A stretch of DNA of 34,114 bases from Saccharospirillaceae bacterium (GCA_007116635.1 SKIB01000094.1:1-34114), one strand, 5' to 3'. Positions 16,681 to 24,643 are shown, counted from the stretch's first letter. The notes: generated by a model not told the origin, from the sequence alone. Numbers and translations: made by a program.

Positions 16681-17874
16681 ATGGCCGAGTCCTCCACCAT
16701 ACTTTATTTTGAAGACGACAAAATGCAGGGCGAAATGCTCGCTGATTACTTTCTTTCTATGGGCATAGAGGTGGATTTGCGTCCTGCTTGGCCTGAAGGC
16801 GGTACCCAAGAGTTGCAGCAATACTTTAAAACTCCGCCAGTGATGGTGCTGATTGACATCCGCTTACCTAAGGTAAATGGTTATGAGGTTTGTCGACAAT
16901 TGCGCGAGGAACTTATTCCAGAAAGCGTGCCCATTATGTTTGTCTCTGGTCTGGTTGAAGCAGACGACATGCTCAAGGCCTATGAGGCAGGTGCGGACGA
17001 TTATCTAACCAAGCCCATTCGCCTGCATGAATTGGCGGTCAAATTTCAGCAGTTAACTGAGCGTAAACAGCAGGTGGCACAAACCAGCGAGCAGGTCAGC
17101 ATGGCCATGAAGATGGCCTTTGATGCCATGAAGGCCAGCTCGGAATTAGGGCGCATCATTCGCTTTCATGAGGGCCTGCAGTTGGTCAGCTCTGAGTCTG
17201 ATATTGCCAAGATGTGTTTTGAAGTGTTAACAGAGTTTGAGGTAACTTCTAGCCTTGTGTTCTTTGGCAAGGGCAAGCCTTCGATCTTCAGCGCCGAGAA
17301 GAAAAACTCGCCCTTGGCCTTGGAATCCATGCTGGCAGCGCGGGAAAAGGGCCGGATTTACAGTTGGAAACGCTTCACTTTCTTTAATTATCAACACTTC
17401 AGTCTGCTGGTGCATGACATGCCCATCGAAGACGAAGAGCGTTATGGCATCTTGAAAGATCAACTCTGCCTGTTACTCAATGGCTTGGACGCCAGAATCG
17501 AGGCCATTTGGGTGGCCAAGGAAAACCAGCACAAGTCCATTCAAATGGGCGTGATTGCTCAAACCATGGGTGCCATGTTGATGGAAATGGACGAGCAGGG
17601 CATCAGTATGGCCAAAGAATTTGAGTCACTAATGCTGGATCTAGAGCAGAATGTTTCCATCTGTTTAGCTGAGTTCAACCTGATGGAAAACGAAGAGCGC
17701 AGCCTGATGGCCGAGATAATGCAAGCGGTCAATAAGTCGACGGAAATTTTTGAGCACAGCCTGAAGAAAGAAAAAGAATATCAGTCTGTGGTCACTAGCC
17801 TGCTTAAAGAGCTGAGTAATAGCATGATTTCCGACGAGCTGTCAGCGGTATTGGCCAAACAAGAGGCAAACTAG
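16681..17874 (+). CDS. response regulator with unrecognised C-terminal domain and coiled coil
   Basis: The 397-residue protein starts with a receiver domain (1-120) containing EDD 11-13, phosphoacceptor D59 (VLIDIRLPKVNGYEVC), FVSG and K111 (LTKPI). A helical segment rich in Met/Ala/Lys follows (about 135-160), then a mixed region (about 165-285) of GAF-like size with KRFTFFNYQHFSLLVHDMP, and a long helical, probably coiled-coil C-terminus. I recognise no DNA-binding, GGDEF, EAL, HD or PP2C motif, so the output mode is unknown. It follows the hybrid kinase by 30 bp with a clear AGGAG ribosome site and ends the second signalling operon. It could receive phosphate from either hybrid kinase. Confidence 0.85.
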   Translation: MAESSTILYFEDDKMQGEMLADYFLSMGIEVDLRPAWPEGGTQELQQYFKTPPVMVLIDIRLPKVNGYEVCRQLREELIPESVPIMFVSGLVEADDMLKAYEAGADDYLTKPIRLHELAVKFQQLTERKQQVAQTSEQVSMAMKMAFDAMKASSELGRIIRFHEGLQLVSSESDIAKMCFEVLTEFEVTSSLVFFGKGKPSIFSAEKKNSPLALESMLAAREKGRIYSWKRFTFFNYQHFSLLVHDMPIEDEERYGILKDQLCLLLNGLDARIEAIWVAKENQHKSIQMGVIAQTMGAMLMEMDEQGISMAKEFESLMLDLEQNVSICLAEFNLMENEERSLMAEIMQAVNKSTEIFEHSLKKEKEYQSVVTSLLKELSNSMISDELSAVLAKQEAN

Positions 17875-17880
17875 GCAGAG

Positions 17881-17906
17881 GCCCAGGCTAGGGATAGGGC
17901 TTGGGC
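17881..17906. terminator. hairpin between convergent operons (no T-run)
   Basis: GCCCAGGC at 17881-17888 pairs with GCTTGGGC at 17899-17906 (one G-T wobble) around a 10-nt loop. It lies 6 bp after the response-regulator stop, where that operon meets fbpC head-on. Neither strand has a following T-tract, so it is at best a weak or protein-assisted terminator. Confidence 0.35.
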
Positions 17907-17928
17907 ACTGCTGTCATTGCTGCACCCA

Positions 17929-18945
17929 TTATTTCTGTACTATTACAGCCTGATAACAGGTGCTTACCTGAACTCTTTGGTTCAGCTCGTAGCGCTCTTG
18001 TTGGGTGGTAATGACTTTGAACAGCATGCCCTGTTGCTCAATCAGGTAAAAATAGTCATGGCCTCGAAACTCCCTGTTGATCACCACACCGGGTGCATCA
18101 GGTTGGGCTTGCAAACAGAGCTGCTCAGGGCGCAAGGATAGGGTAACCTGACCCTCGACTGGCTGGTTCAGGGCGATAGGGCCTAGGGCTGTTTGTGCAA
18201 TTCCATTTTTAGCGGTGGCAAAAATTAGGTTGGTGTGTCCTAAGAACTCAGCAACAAAGGCCGTCTGGGGTCGTAAGTAGATGTCCTCAGGAGTGCCCAG
18301 TTGTTCCAACTTACCGTTTTGCATTACACCAATATGATCAGCAAAAGAAAGTGCCTCGGCTTGGTCGTGGGTGACTAAGATGGCTGTGGCACCATTGGCC
18401 TTGAGCAATCTGCGTACTTCGTCCCGTGTTGACTCGCGCAGAGCGGCATCCAAATTAGAAAAGGGCTCATCCAGCAGCACCAGTTTGGGTTCAGCGGCCA
18501 GTGTTCTGGCTAGGGCCACCCGTTGTTGTTGCCCACCTGAAAGTTCCTGTGGCATACGTTTACCAAGGCCGCCAAGACCAACCAGTTCCAGCCAGTATTC
18601 AGCCTTTTTCACCCGATCTGCTCGTGAGATGTGCTTCATGGCGTAAATGAGGTTGTCTTGTAGGTTCCAGTGAGGAAAAAGAGCATAGTCTTGGAATACC
18701 ATGCCAATTTTGCGCTGCTGTGTACTCAGGCCTAGGATGCTTTGCTGTTGAATCAGGATATCTCCTGCATCTGGCTGCTCAAAACCGGCAATCATACGTA
18801 AAGTGGTGGTTTTACCGCAGCCACTTGGGCCTAGTAGGGCTAAGATCTCTCCTTGTTCGACCTGCATGTTCAGCTGTGAAACAGCTGCCTTATCCTGATG
18901 CGCAAAGTATTTGGTGAGCTGTTCAATGCGTAAAAGTGTCGACAT
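17929..18945 (-). CDS. fbpC: ferric iron ABC transporter ATPase FbpC
   Basis: This is the energy-coupling ATPase of a periplasmic-binding-protein-dependent Fe3+ importer. The 338-residue protein carries Walker A GPSGCGKTT (39-47), Q-loop MVFQDYALFPHWNL, signature LSGGQQQR, Walker B LVLLDEPFSNLD and switch LVTHDQAEAL, plus a C-terminal TOBE-like regulatory region. Its ATG is 3 bp after the fbpB stop, and the order fbpA-fbpB-fbpC is the usual one. The neighbours, not the ATPase sequence, identify iron as the substrate. Confidence 0.93.
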   Translation of the reverse strand: MSTLLRIEQLTKYFAHQDKAAVSQLNMQVEQGEILALLGPSGCGKTTTLRMIAGFEQPDAGDILIQQQSILGLSTQQRKIGMVFQDYALFPHWNLQDNLIYAMKHISRADRVKKAEYWLELVGLGGLGKRMPQELSGGQQQRVALARTLAAEPKLVLLDEPFSNLDAALRESTRDEVRRLLKANGATAILVTHDQAEALSFADHIGVMQNGKLEQLGTPEDIYLRPQTAFVAEFLGHTNLIFATAKNGIAQTALGPIALNQPVEGQVTLSLRPEQLCLQAQPDAPGVVINREFRGHDYFYLIEQQGMLFKVITTQQERYELNQRVQVSTCYQAVIVQK

Positions 18946-18948
18946 AGG

Positions 18949-20502
18949 TTACCTAGTACTGGATTTATCTTCATGGGCCAAAATTAGGCCAATGAACATG
19001 CTAGAAAATAAAATGATGGCTAGTGCATAGGGAGCGGCTTCAGCTAACTGACCTTCCACAGTAAAGGTAAAGACGCGTACGGCAAGGGTATGGTAACCGC
19101 TTGGCGCTAATAGGGTGGCGATGGGCAACTCCTTCATGCACAAAACCAGAACCAGAGCAAAGCCTGCCAAGATGGAACGACGAATGTTGGGCAGCACTAC
19201 ACGGACGAAAGTGGTGAAATTAGAGTGCCCTAAGGCATGAGAGGCCTCCTCAATGTTAATTCGGCTTTGTAAGAGGCTGGTGCGTATGGGACCAATGGCT
19301 AAGGCCATGCCAGCCATTGCCCAAGTAAGGATTAAAATGAATAGACTTTGATAAAACGGCGTGCGAATGGAGAAAAACACCATGGCCAGAGCCAGGGTTA
19401 GGGGCGGCAAGGTGTAGCCAATGTAACTTAATCGCTCCAGCAACTGACTGTGCCAGCTAGGGTAACGTACGCTCAAATAAGCCACAGGTAAAGCAAACAG
19501 GGCTGCCAGAGCCGCTGCTGGCACCGCGGCCTGAGCTGACTGCCAGAAGGTTTTAGGCACCATCATTAATTGCGACCACTCAGGGGGTGACAGGCCGAGC
19601 CAGTAAAAAATAATCAGCAGTGGCAGGCCAATGGCAGCTAAGAGAACAAGGGCTACAAAAGTGGCGGCAGGAATCATGGCCCAACCAAGGGTCACCAAGG
19701 GCGGCTCTTTGCTGAGGCCAGAACCAACCTTGGCAAAGAAGCGATTGCGCAGCAGTAGGTATTCGCCAAGGAGTAAAAAGACAGTAATGCTGATTAATAC
19801 CAATGATAGCCAGGCTGCATAGGTGCGATCAAAAGAGCTGGTGAAAATGGCATAACTAAAGGCTTCGTAGCGCATGAGGGCCACGGCGCCAAAGTCGCCT
19901 ATGGTATAGAGCACAATGACCAATTGGCCAGCCAGAAAAGCGGGCAACAGATGGGGTAACTTTAGCCTAAGAAAAATGCTCAGGCCTGAACGCCCAAGGC
20001 TACGCGCAGCCTCGTCCTGACTGTGGTCGTAGCCAAGAAAGGTGGCGCGTAGGTTCAACAGTAAATAAGGAAAGGTATAGAGGCTGAGTGCTAGAACGGC
20101 ACCCCAATAGCCATTGATGCGGGCCAAGGGTGTGCCAAACATCTGGGCAAAAAAACCAAATTGGCCACTGAGGCCGAGAATGGCATAGGCCATGACATAA
20201 CCAGGGATGGCCAGGGGCATGACGCAGAGTAGCAGTAGCCATCTGTGATGCCGAAGTTGGCTATAGCTGAACAGCCAAGCCAGGGGTAGGGCGATTAGGG
20301 TGGTAAGAGCCATGACCCCCAGAGACAGCTTAAAGGTGTTGCTCAGCAGCATCAGGGTGCGCGGGCGCACTAACAGATTGGCGATGCTAGGCAAGTCGAT
20401 GCTAAAGGCTCTAAGGCCCAAATAGTACAGAGGCACCAGCATGACAAAGCCGGCCAATAAGGCCGGCAAAAGCAGGTACCAAGGTGGGGTACGTCGCAAC
20501 AA
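18949..20502 (-). CDS. fbpB: ferric iron ABC transporter permease FbpB (fused two-domain type)
   Basis: The 517-residue inner-membrane permease has two homologous halves and about 12 hydrophobic segments. Each half carries an EAA-type coupling motif: DEAARSLGRSGLSIFLRLKLP in the first and EEASHALGHSNFTTFVRVVLP in the second. The only sensible start is a TTG at 20502 (or the adjacent TTG), preceded by an AAGAG ribosome site overlapping the fbpA stop. The first in-frame ATG lies inside the first membrane span, so a TTG start is likely. It sits 10 bp after fbpA and 3 bp before fbpC. Confidence 0.93.
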   Translation of the reverse strand: MLRRTPPWYLLLPALLAGFVMLVPLYYLGLRAFSIDLPSIANLLVRPRTLMLLSNTFKLSLGVMALTTLIALPLAWLFSYSQLRHHRWLLLLCVMPLAIPGYVMAYAILGLSGQFGFFAQMFGTPLARINGYWGAVLALSLYTFPYLLLNLRATFLGYDHSQDEAARSLGRSGLSIFLRLKLPHLLPAFLAGQLVIVLYTIGDFGAVALMRYEAFSYAIFTSSFDRTYAAWLSLVLISITVFLLLGEYLLLRNRFFAKVGSGLSKEPPLVTLGWAMIPAATFVALVLLAAIGLPLLIIFYWLGLSPPEWSQLMMVPKTFWQSAQAAVPAAALAALFALPVAYLSVRYPSWHSQLLERLSYIGYTLPPLTLALAMVFFSIRTPFYQSLFILILTWAMAGMALAIGPIRTSLLQSRINIEEASHALGHSNFTTFVRVVLPNIRRSILAGFALVLVLCMKELPIATLLAPSGYHTLAVRVFTFTVEGQLAEAAPYALAIILFSSMFIGLILAHEDKSSTR

Positions 20503-20512
20503 GGCTTTACTC

Positions 20513-21505
20513 TTAGATTAAACCAACTTTGCGTAGCAGCTCAAGGGTGCCAGGCAGATCGTAAAGATCGTCTAGGTTAACCTCTGGGCTGGCACCAAGC
20601 AAGGTATCCGTGTTGCCTAACACTGGATTGGCAATGACTTGGTTGCTAATTGGGTGCTCATTCACAACACTGGTGAAATATTGTTGTGCCGCAGGAGAAA
20701 CCAAAAATTCAACAAATTTCAGGGCTGCTTCTTGATTGTTGCTGCGCTCCAGAATACCAACCCCAGCGACGTTCAATAAATTGCCAATGTCGCCATTGGC
20801 AAAGAAGGTTTGGCGAGCAGGGAAGTCGGCATTACGCGCAATGAATCGTGGCAGGTAGTAGTTGTTTACCAACCCGAAATCCGCATCGCCATTGCCTACA
20901 CCCTCAACAATGGTAGTGTTGTTGCGAAATACTACGGGCTGGTTGGCAGCCATGTCACGTAGCCATTGCTCAGTGGTTTCTTCACCATGGGTGACACGCA
21001 TGGCGGTGACAAAGGCTTGAAAGCCACCATTGGTTGGTGCCCAGCCGACCCGACCTTTATATTTTTCGTCGGTAAGGTCAAAGACACTGCTTGGCATTTC
21101 GCTTTGGTCTACCCGTTCGGTTGAATGAACCAACACTCGAGAACGACCTGAGGTGGCAACCCATTGGCGGTTTTGCGAGCTAAAAATTTCAGGGATGTCT
21201 GTAAAGAGAGACTCTGGCAGTTCAGCCAATACACCCGCATAGGCAAGGCTGCCCATGGCGCCAGCATCCTGGCCCCAATAAATATCGGCAGGGCTGCGCT
21301 GGCCTTCTTCGAGGATTAGGCTGGCCAGCTGCGCGGTATCGCCGTAGCGCACGGTTACCTTTAAGCCAGTGTTTTGTTCAAACTGCTGCACCAAGGGCGC
21401 AACAAAGGACTCGCCACGGCCTGAATAGATGGTTAGGTCAGCTGCCTGTACGATCCCGGTTAGGCTAAGGCCAGCAATCAGAGCGCTGATGATACTTTTG
21501 CGCAT
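20513..21505 (-). CDS. fbpA: periplasmic ferric-iron-binding protein FbpA
   Basis: The 330-residue protein captures Fe3+ in the periplasm. A Sec signal peptide ends at VQA before ADLTIYSGRGE (mature start near residue 22). Motifs match the family: DLTIYSGRGE, SPADIYWGQDAG, GRVGWAPTNGGFQ and the iron-ligand tyrosines Y216/Y217 in NNYYLPRF. AGGAG lies 6 bp before the ATG. The upstream region has a sigma70-like promoter with a Fur box, so expression is expected under low iron. First gene of the fbpABC operon. Confidence 0.95.
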   Translation of the reverse strand: MRKSIISALIAGLSLTGIVQAADLTIYSGRGESFVAPLVQQFEQNTGLKVTVRYGDTAQLASLILEEGQRSPADIYWGQDAGAMGSLAYAGVLAELPESLFTDIPEIFSSQNRQWVATSGRSRVLVHSTERVDQSEMPSSVFDLTDEKYKGRVGWAPTNGGFQAFVTAMRVTHGEETTEQWLRDMAANQPVVFRNNTTIVEGVGNGDADFGLVNNYYLPRFIARNADFPARQTFFANGDIGNLLNVAGVGILERSNNQEAALKFVEFLVSPAAQQYFTSVVNEHPISNQVIANPVLGNTDTLLGASPEVNLDDLYDLPGTLELLRKVGLI

Positions 21506-21523
21506 GAGGTTCTCCTGTTGATT

Positions 21524-21542
21524 GTAAATGACAATGATTTTC
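21524..21542 (-). promoter_or_regulatory. Fur box upstream of fbpA
   Basis: The 19-bp sequence GTAAATGACAATGATTTTC (plus strand) matches the Fur consensus GATAATGATAATCATTATC at 14 of 19 positions. It lies between the predicted transcription start and the fbpA ribosome site, where Fe-Fur binding would block transcription. The fbp operon downstream is a typical Fur target. Confidence 0.75.
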
Positions 21543-21558
21543 TCTTTTAGTCGGGCAT

Positions 21559-21587
21559 ACTATAGGTGCATTTAATCTTAATGTAAA
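21559..21587 (-). promoter_or_regulatory. sigma70-type promoter of fbpABC
   Basis: Reading the minus strand, TTTACA (21587-21582) and TATAGT (21564-21559) are separated by exactly 17 bp. Each hexamer has one mismatch to consensus. The predicted start near 21552 leaves a leader of about 45 nt containing the Fur box. Confidence 0.75.
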
Positions 21588-21621
21588 TAGGAACGAATAG
21601 CACTTGCTTTTGAAGGGGCAT

Positions 21622-21645
21622 AAAAAAAGCCGCTTATGCGACTTT
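21622..21645 (-). terminator. intrinsic terminator of the tRNA-Phe operon
   Basis: On the minus strand AGTCGC-ATAA-GCGGCT forms a 6-bp stem (one G-T pair) with a 4-nt loop, followed by seven T. It sits about 25 bp past the second tRNA 3' end and just ahead of the fbpA promoter, insulating the iron operon from tRNA transcription. Confidence 0.8.
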
Positions 21646-21670
21646 TAATCTGAAATTATGTTCTAAAGCA

Positions 21671-21746
21671 TGGTGCCCGGAGGCGGAATCGAACCACCGA
21701 CACGAGGATTTTCAATCCTCTGCTCTACCAACTGAGCTATCCGGGC
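21671..21746 (-). tRNA. tRNA-Phe (GAA), distal copy
   Basis: This 76-nt cloverleaf is read on the minus strand: acceptor GCCCGGA pairs with TCCGGGC, the D-arm has AGCTCAGTTGGTAGAGC, the anticodon stem GAGGA/TCCTC has loop TTGAAAA (anticodon GAA), and the T-arm has GGTTCGATTCC. An encoded ACCA 3' end is present. It is identical to the copy at 21762-21837 and lies 15 bp downstream of it. Confidence 0.97.
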
Positions 21747-21761
21747 TTGTCTTGTACTAAA

Positions 21762-21837
21762 TGGTGCCCGGAGGCGGAATCGAACCACCGACACGAGGAT
21801 TTTCAATCCTCTGCTCTACCAACTGAGCTATCCGGGC
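21762..21837 (-). tRNA. tRNA-Phe (GAA), promoter-proximal copy
   Basis: This is a 76-nt tRNA-Phe identical to the copy at 21671-21746, with GAA anticodon and encoded CCA. It is the first transcribed copy, about 16 nt after the predicted start, so the two are made as one precursor and separated by RNase P and 3' processing. Confidence 0.97.
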
Positions 21838-21859
21838 ATCTGTACCTGACAGGTGCGCA

Positions 21860-21888
21860 ATTAAACCTATTTTTCATGGCTTCGTCAA
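21860..21888 (-). promoter_or_regulatory. promoter of the tRNA-Phe operon
   Basis: On the minus strand TTGACG (21888-21883) and TTTAAT (21865-21860) are 17 bp apart. The bases after the -10 are GC-rich (TGCGCACC), like the discriminators of stringently controlled stable-RNA promoters. Its placement just upstream of the first tRNA supports the call. Confidence 0.8.
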
Positions 21889-21989
21889 GCGGTTTTTCAT
21901 TTCTTGCCGTTTTTCAATGACTTAGGCTGCTTTTTGTCCCTAGAATGCTGACCCCGACCTAGACCCTTTGCTCGCCTTATGGGGCAGCC

Positions 21990-22757
21990 CTAGTAGAGTT
22001 GGCAGAGGCTGTGCCAGCTTTGTTTATCCAAACCCAGGTGCCGATACTGCGCCAAGAGCAGCTCTGCGGTGGCTAGGGCATCGCTGCAGGCATGATGGGG
22101 GCGGTAACTTGGCAGGCCATAGCGCTGTCGGCAGGGGTCTAGCCGTAAAGATCTGGACCCAGGACGCCACCACTCTTGCCAGCGCTGCTGCCAATTCTGT
22201 TTGACCAGTCTGCGTTCGATTGCCATGGTATCGATCATGGGCAGTTGAAGCCCTTGGTCGAAGATGCTCAGGCTAGCAGCATTAATAAAGTTCTGCTCAA
22301 TGGGTCGGTAATGAACCACCACCACCTTGCCTGATAGAGCCTTGAGCAGCTCGGTCATGGCCTGCTCCAAGCTAATGCCGCTCTGAGCCTGACTATCGGT
22401 GATGCCATGGATGATGACATTTTCTTCAGCCAGAGGCCTTTGGTTGCGGATCAGCCATTGTTTGGCTTGATCGGTGGCCAAGTGATCCATGCGGAAGGGC
22501 ACTATGCCGATGGCCAATATTTGATCCTGCTGAGCATTAAGACCCGTGGTTTCAAAGTCCAGAGCCACTAAGGGAATCTGTGTCAAACCAAGGTCTTTAG
22601 CTGGCAGCCCTTGTTGGTACAGTTGTTGGCAGGCTTTGGCCTGTTGCAGCCTTGCTTGGCTTTGATAATAGAGCGGCCAGTCTTGGATTTCATGGCTTGC
22701 AACCAAGGCATGACTTGGCTTGTTGGGGTCAGACAGGTCTTGCCGGGATAGATACAT
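21990..22757 (-). CDS. DnaQ-like DEDDh 3'-5' exonuclease family protein
   Basis: The 255-residue protein has the epsilon-type exonuclease fold. ExoI is ALDFETTGL (D67, E69). ExoII is VVHYRPIEQNF, where the usual Asp is Glu154. ExoIII is HHACSDALATAEL (H221, D226). It lacks the C-terminal region of the replicative DnaQ subunit and has about 60 extra N-terminal residues, so it is a paralogue, not the replicative epsilon subunit. It is 11 bp downstream of the cNMP/CBS/DUF294 gene. Exonucleases of this type are often paired with DUF294 proteins, but the substrate is unknown. Confidence 0.88.
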   Translation of the reverse strand: MYLSRQDLSDPNKPSHALVASHEIQDWPLYYQSQARLQQAKACQQLYQQGLPAKDLGLTQIPLVALDFETTGLNAQQDQILAIGIVPFRMDHLATDQAKQWLIRNQRPLAEENVIIHGITDSQAQSGISLEQAMTELLKALSGKVVVVHYRPIEQNFINAASLSIFDQGLQLPMIDTMAIERRLVKQNWQQRWQEWWRPGSRSLRLDPCRQRYGLPSYRPHHACSDALATAELLLAQYRHLGLDKQSWHSLCQLY

Positions 22758-22768
22758 GCTGTTTCTGC

Positions 22769-24643
22769 TTATTTGCGATTGGGTTGATAGCGAAAGCTCA
22801 GAAACTTCTGTGCATTGCTAAGCACTTGAAAGGCATCCTTGAGGCTTTTTCGTTCAATGCTGTTGAGCTCTTCGGGGATAATGGCGTTGCTCAATCGCCT
22901 ATGTTGCTCGCAGTCATTGGCCTGCTTGCGTGCGCGAATTAACGCAATGAACTCTAGGGCGGCGCTGAGGTTGTCGACCGTATTCTTAGGCAGCCAGCCC
23001 TTGGCGCTTAACTCTTCAAGCCGAGCAAAACTGTTGATGGCCTTGCAGCCGCAGGCAAGTGCGTGTACGCGAATCAGGTCGGTGAGGGGGGCAGTGCCAC
23101 GGCTCTTGATGTTGATGCTCGGTTTTTCTTGCCCGTCTCGATCAAGGACAAAATCACGGAAAAAGCCCAGCGGAGGTGTGCGAGCCATGGCATTGTGCGC
23201 CATGGCAGCTAAGAACCTTGGTTGTTGAGGCGCTAGGGTCGCAATCAGATCCTGCAGCGGTTGAGCCAGTTGGCCATCGCCATAGACCGAATTGAGATCA
23301 AAAAAGATGCTGGCGTCTAATAATCTCTTTTCCGTGGGCTTTAACATCCAGGTCTGAAACAGCGTTAACCATTGGCTCTGTGTCAGGCGAAAGTCTGGAT
23401 TACTGGCCATGATCTTGCCCGTGCAATAGCTGTAGCCGCAGGCATGCAGGCCATCGGCCAATTGCTGGCCAAATTGTGCAAAGTAAGCCCCGTGTTGTTT
23501 GGGCTGAAACTCATCGTGCAGGATCAAAGCATTGTCTTGATCCGTGAGTAAAAACTGTTCTTGTCTGGCCATAGAGCCCAGTGCCAGAACCGCAAAGGGG
23601 ATGGGGGCAGGGCCCAGCTGCTGTTCGATCAGAGTGCAGAGCTGCTGTTTGAAGCTTTGACCGATGATGGCCATGGCTTGACCAATCATTTGCGCGCTGG
23701 CGTCTTCAGCCACCAGTTTGCAAAAGCTGGCGCGCACCTGCTTGCTGAGGATTGTTAGCTGCTCAAGACTGTCTGCTTGTTGGATCTGTTGCACTACGAA
23801 CAGCGTGGATCTGGATTCGTATTTCAGCAGGTCGGACTGGCTAAGCATGCCGACCAGTTGCTGGCGGTGGCTAACGGGTAGGTGGTGTATCTGTGCTTCC
23901 AGCATTAACATCAGTGCGCGATACAGGGGCTGGTCGGCTTCAATGCTGATCACCTGATCGCTCATGATGTCCGCCACTGGTGTTTCAGGGCTTTGGCCGG
24001 TGGCGAGAATCTTACTGCGCAAGTCTTTGTCGGTTAGGATGCCGACAAGGCTGCCCTGCTCACCGGCTTGCAGCAGGTATTTATCATCGCTTTGCTCGAC
24101 CACCAGCAGGGCGCTCACATGCTGTTCAGTCATCTGTTGGGCGGCTTGTTGTACTCTGGCTTGTGAGCGGATCAGTTGCAATTCAGTGCTCATGATCTGC
24201 CGCACCGGCAGAGTCATGTTGCTTCCTTGGGTTCTATCTTTGGGTCTTGACCTGTCCTCGACTTCGACAAATTCGGCAAAGCTCGGCCATTGATCAAACA
24301 GCTGCCAAAAGAGCGCTTTAGGCAGGCAGTAGAGCAGACTGTCTTCAATGGCGCTGGCAGGGTAACGAACCCTGCCCTGAATCAAGAGTCCGAGTTGGCC
24401 AAAAATCTCCCCCTCGCCCATGCGATTAAACAGGCTGCCCGTTGGCCGAGTCAGTTCCACTGCCCCTGAGCGCACGTAATACAGAAAGTGTATCGGCTCA
24501 TTGGCTGAAAGAATGATGTCGCCAGCGCGAAAGTAGCGAATCTCAATCTGGCTGGCAATCTGCTCAAGGGTGCTGCGGTCGAGTTCTTTGAAGGGGCTGT
24601 GCAGCCCTAGGTGATCCAAAATAGCAATCTGTTCAATTTCCAC
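22769..24643 (-). CDS. cNMP-binding/CBS/DUF294 nucleotidyltransferase-like protein
   Basis: The 624-residue cytoplasmic protein has these domains in order: cyclic-nucleotide-binding-like (about 10-120, GEIFGQLGLL), two CBS repeats (about 148-280), a DUF294 nucleotidyltransferase-like domain with LGSMARQEQFLLTDQD (G356, S357, then D368 and D370), and a DUF294 C-terminal domain ending near 620. The NTase motif resembles GlnD uridylyltransferases, so transfer of a nucleotide to a protein partner is possible but unproven. The start is GTG at 24643, supported by a perfect AGGAGG 5 bp upstream. It sits 25 bp after the BCCT gene and 11 bp before the exonuclease, probably in one operon. Confidence 0.9.
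   Translation of the reverse strand: MEIEQIAILDHLGLHSPFKELDRSTLEQIASQIEIRYFRAGDIILSANEPIHFLYYVRSGAVELTRPTGSLFNRMGEGEIFGQLGLLIQGRVRYPASAIEDSLLYCLPKALFWQLFDQWPSFAEFVEVEDRSRPKDRTQGSNMTLPVRQIMSTELQLIRSQARVQQAAQQMTEQHVSALLVVEQSDDKYLLQAGEQGSLVGILTDKDLRSKILATGQSPETPVADIMSDQVISIEADQPLYRALMLMLEAQIHHLPVSHRQQLVGMLSQSDLLKYESRSTLFVVQQIQQADSLEQLTILSKQVRASFCKLVAEDASAQMIGQAMAIIGQSFKQQLCTLIEQQLGPAPIPFAVLALGSMARQEQFLLTDQDNALILHDEFQPKQHGAYFAQFGQQLADGLHACGYSYCTGKIMASNPDFRLTQSQWLTLFQTWMLKPTEKRLLDASIFFDLNSVYGDGQLAQPLQDLIATLAPQQPRFLAAMAHNAMARTPPLGFFRDFVLDRDGQEKPSINIKSRGTAPLTDLIRVHALACGCKAINSFARLEELSAKGWLPKNTVDNLSAALEFIALIRARKQANDCEQHRRLSNAIIPEELNSIERKSLKDAFQVLSNAQKFLSFRYQPNRK

Noticed and set aside
21671-21837. tandem tRNA-Phe as an integration (att) site
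   Set aside because: No integrase, phage gene or partial tRNA fragment lies on either side; the duplication is of whole functional tRNAs.
21990-22757. replicative DNA polymerase III epsilon subunit (dnaQ)
   Set aside because: The ExoII motif and N-terminal extension differ, the C-terminal alpha-binding region is not evident, and the DUF294 neighbour points to a paralogous family.
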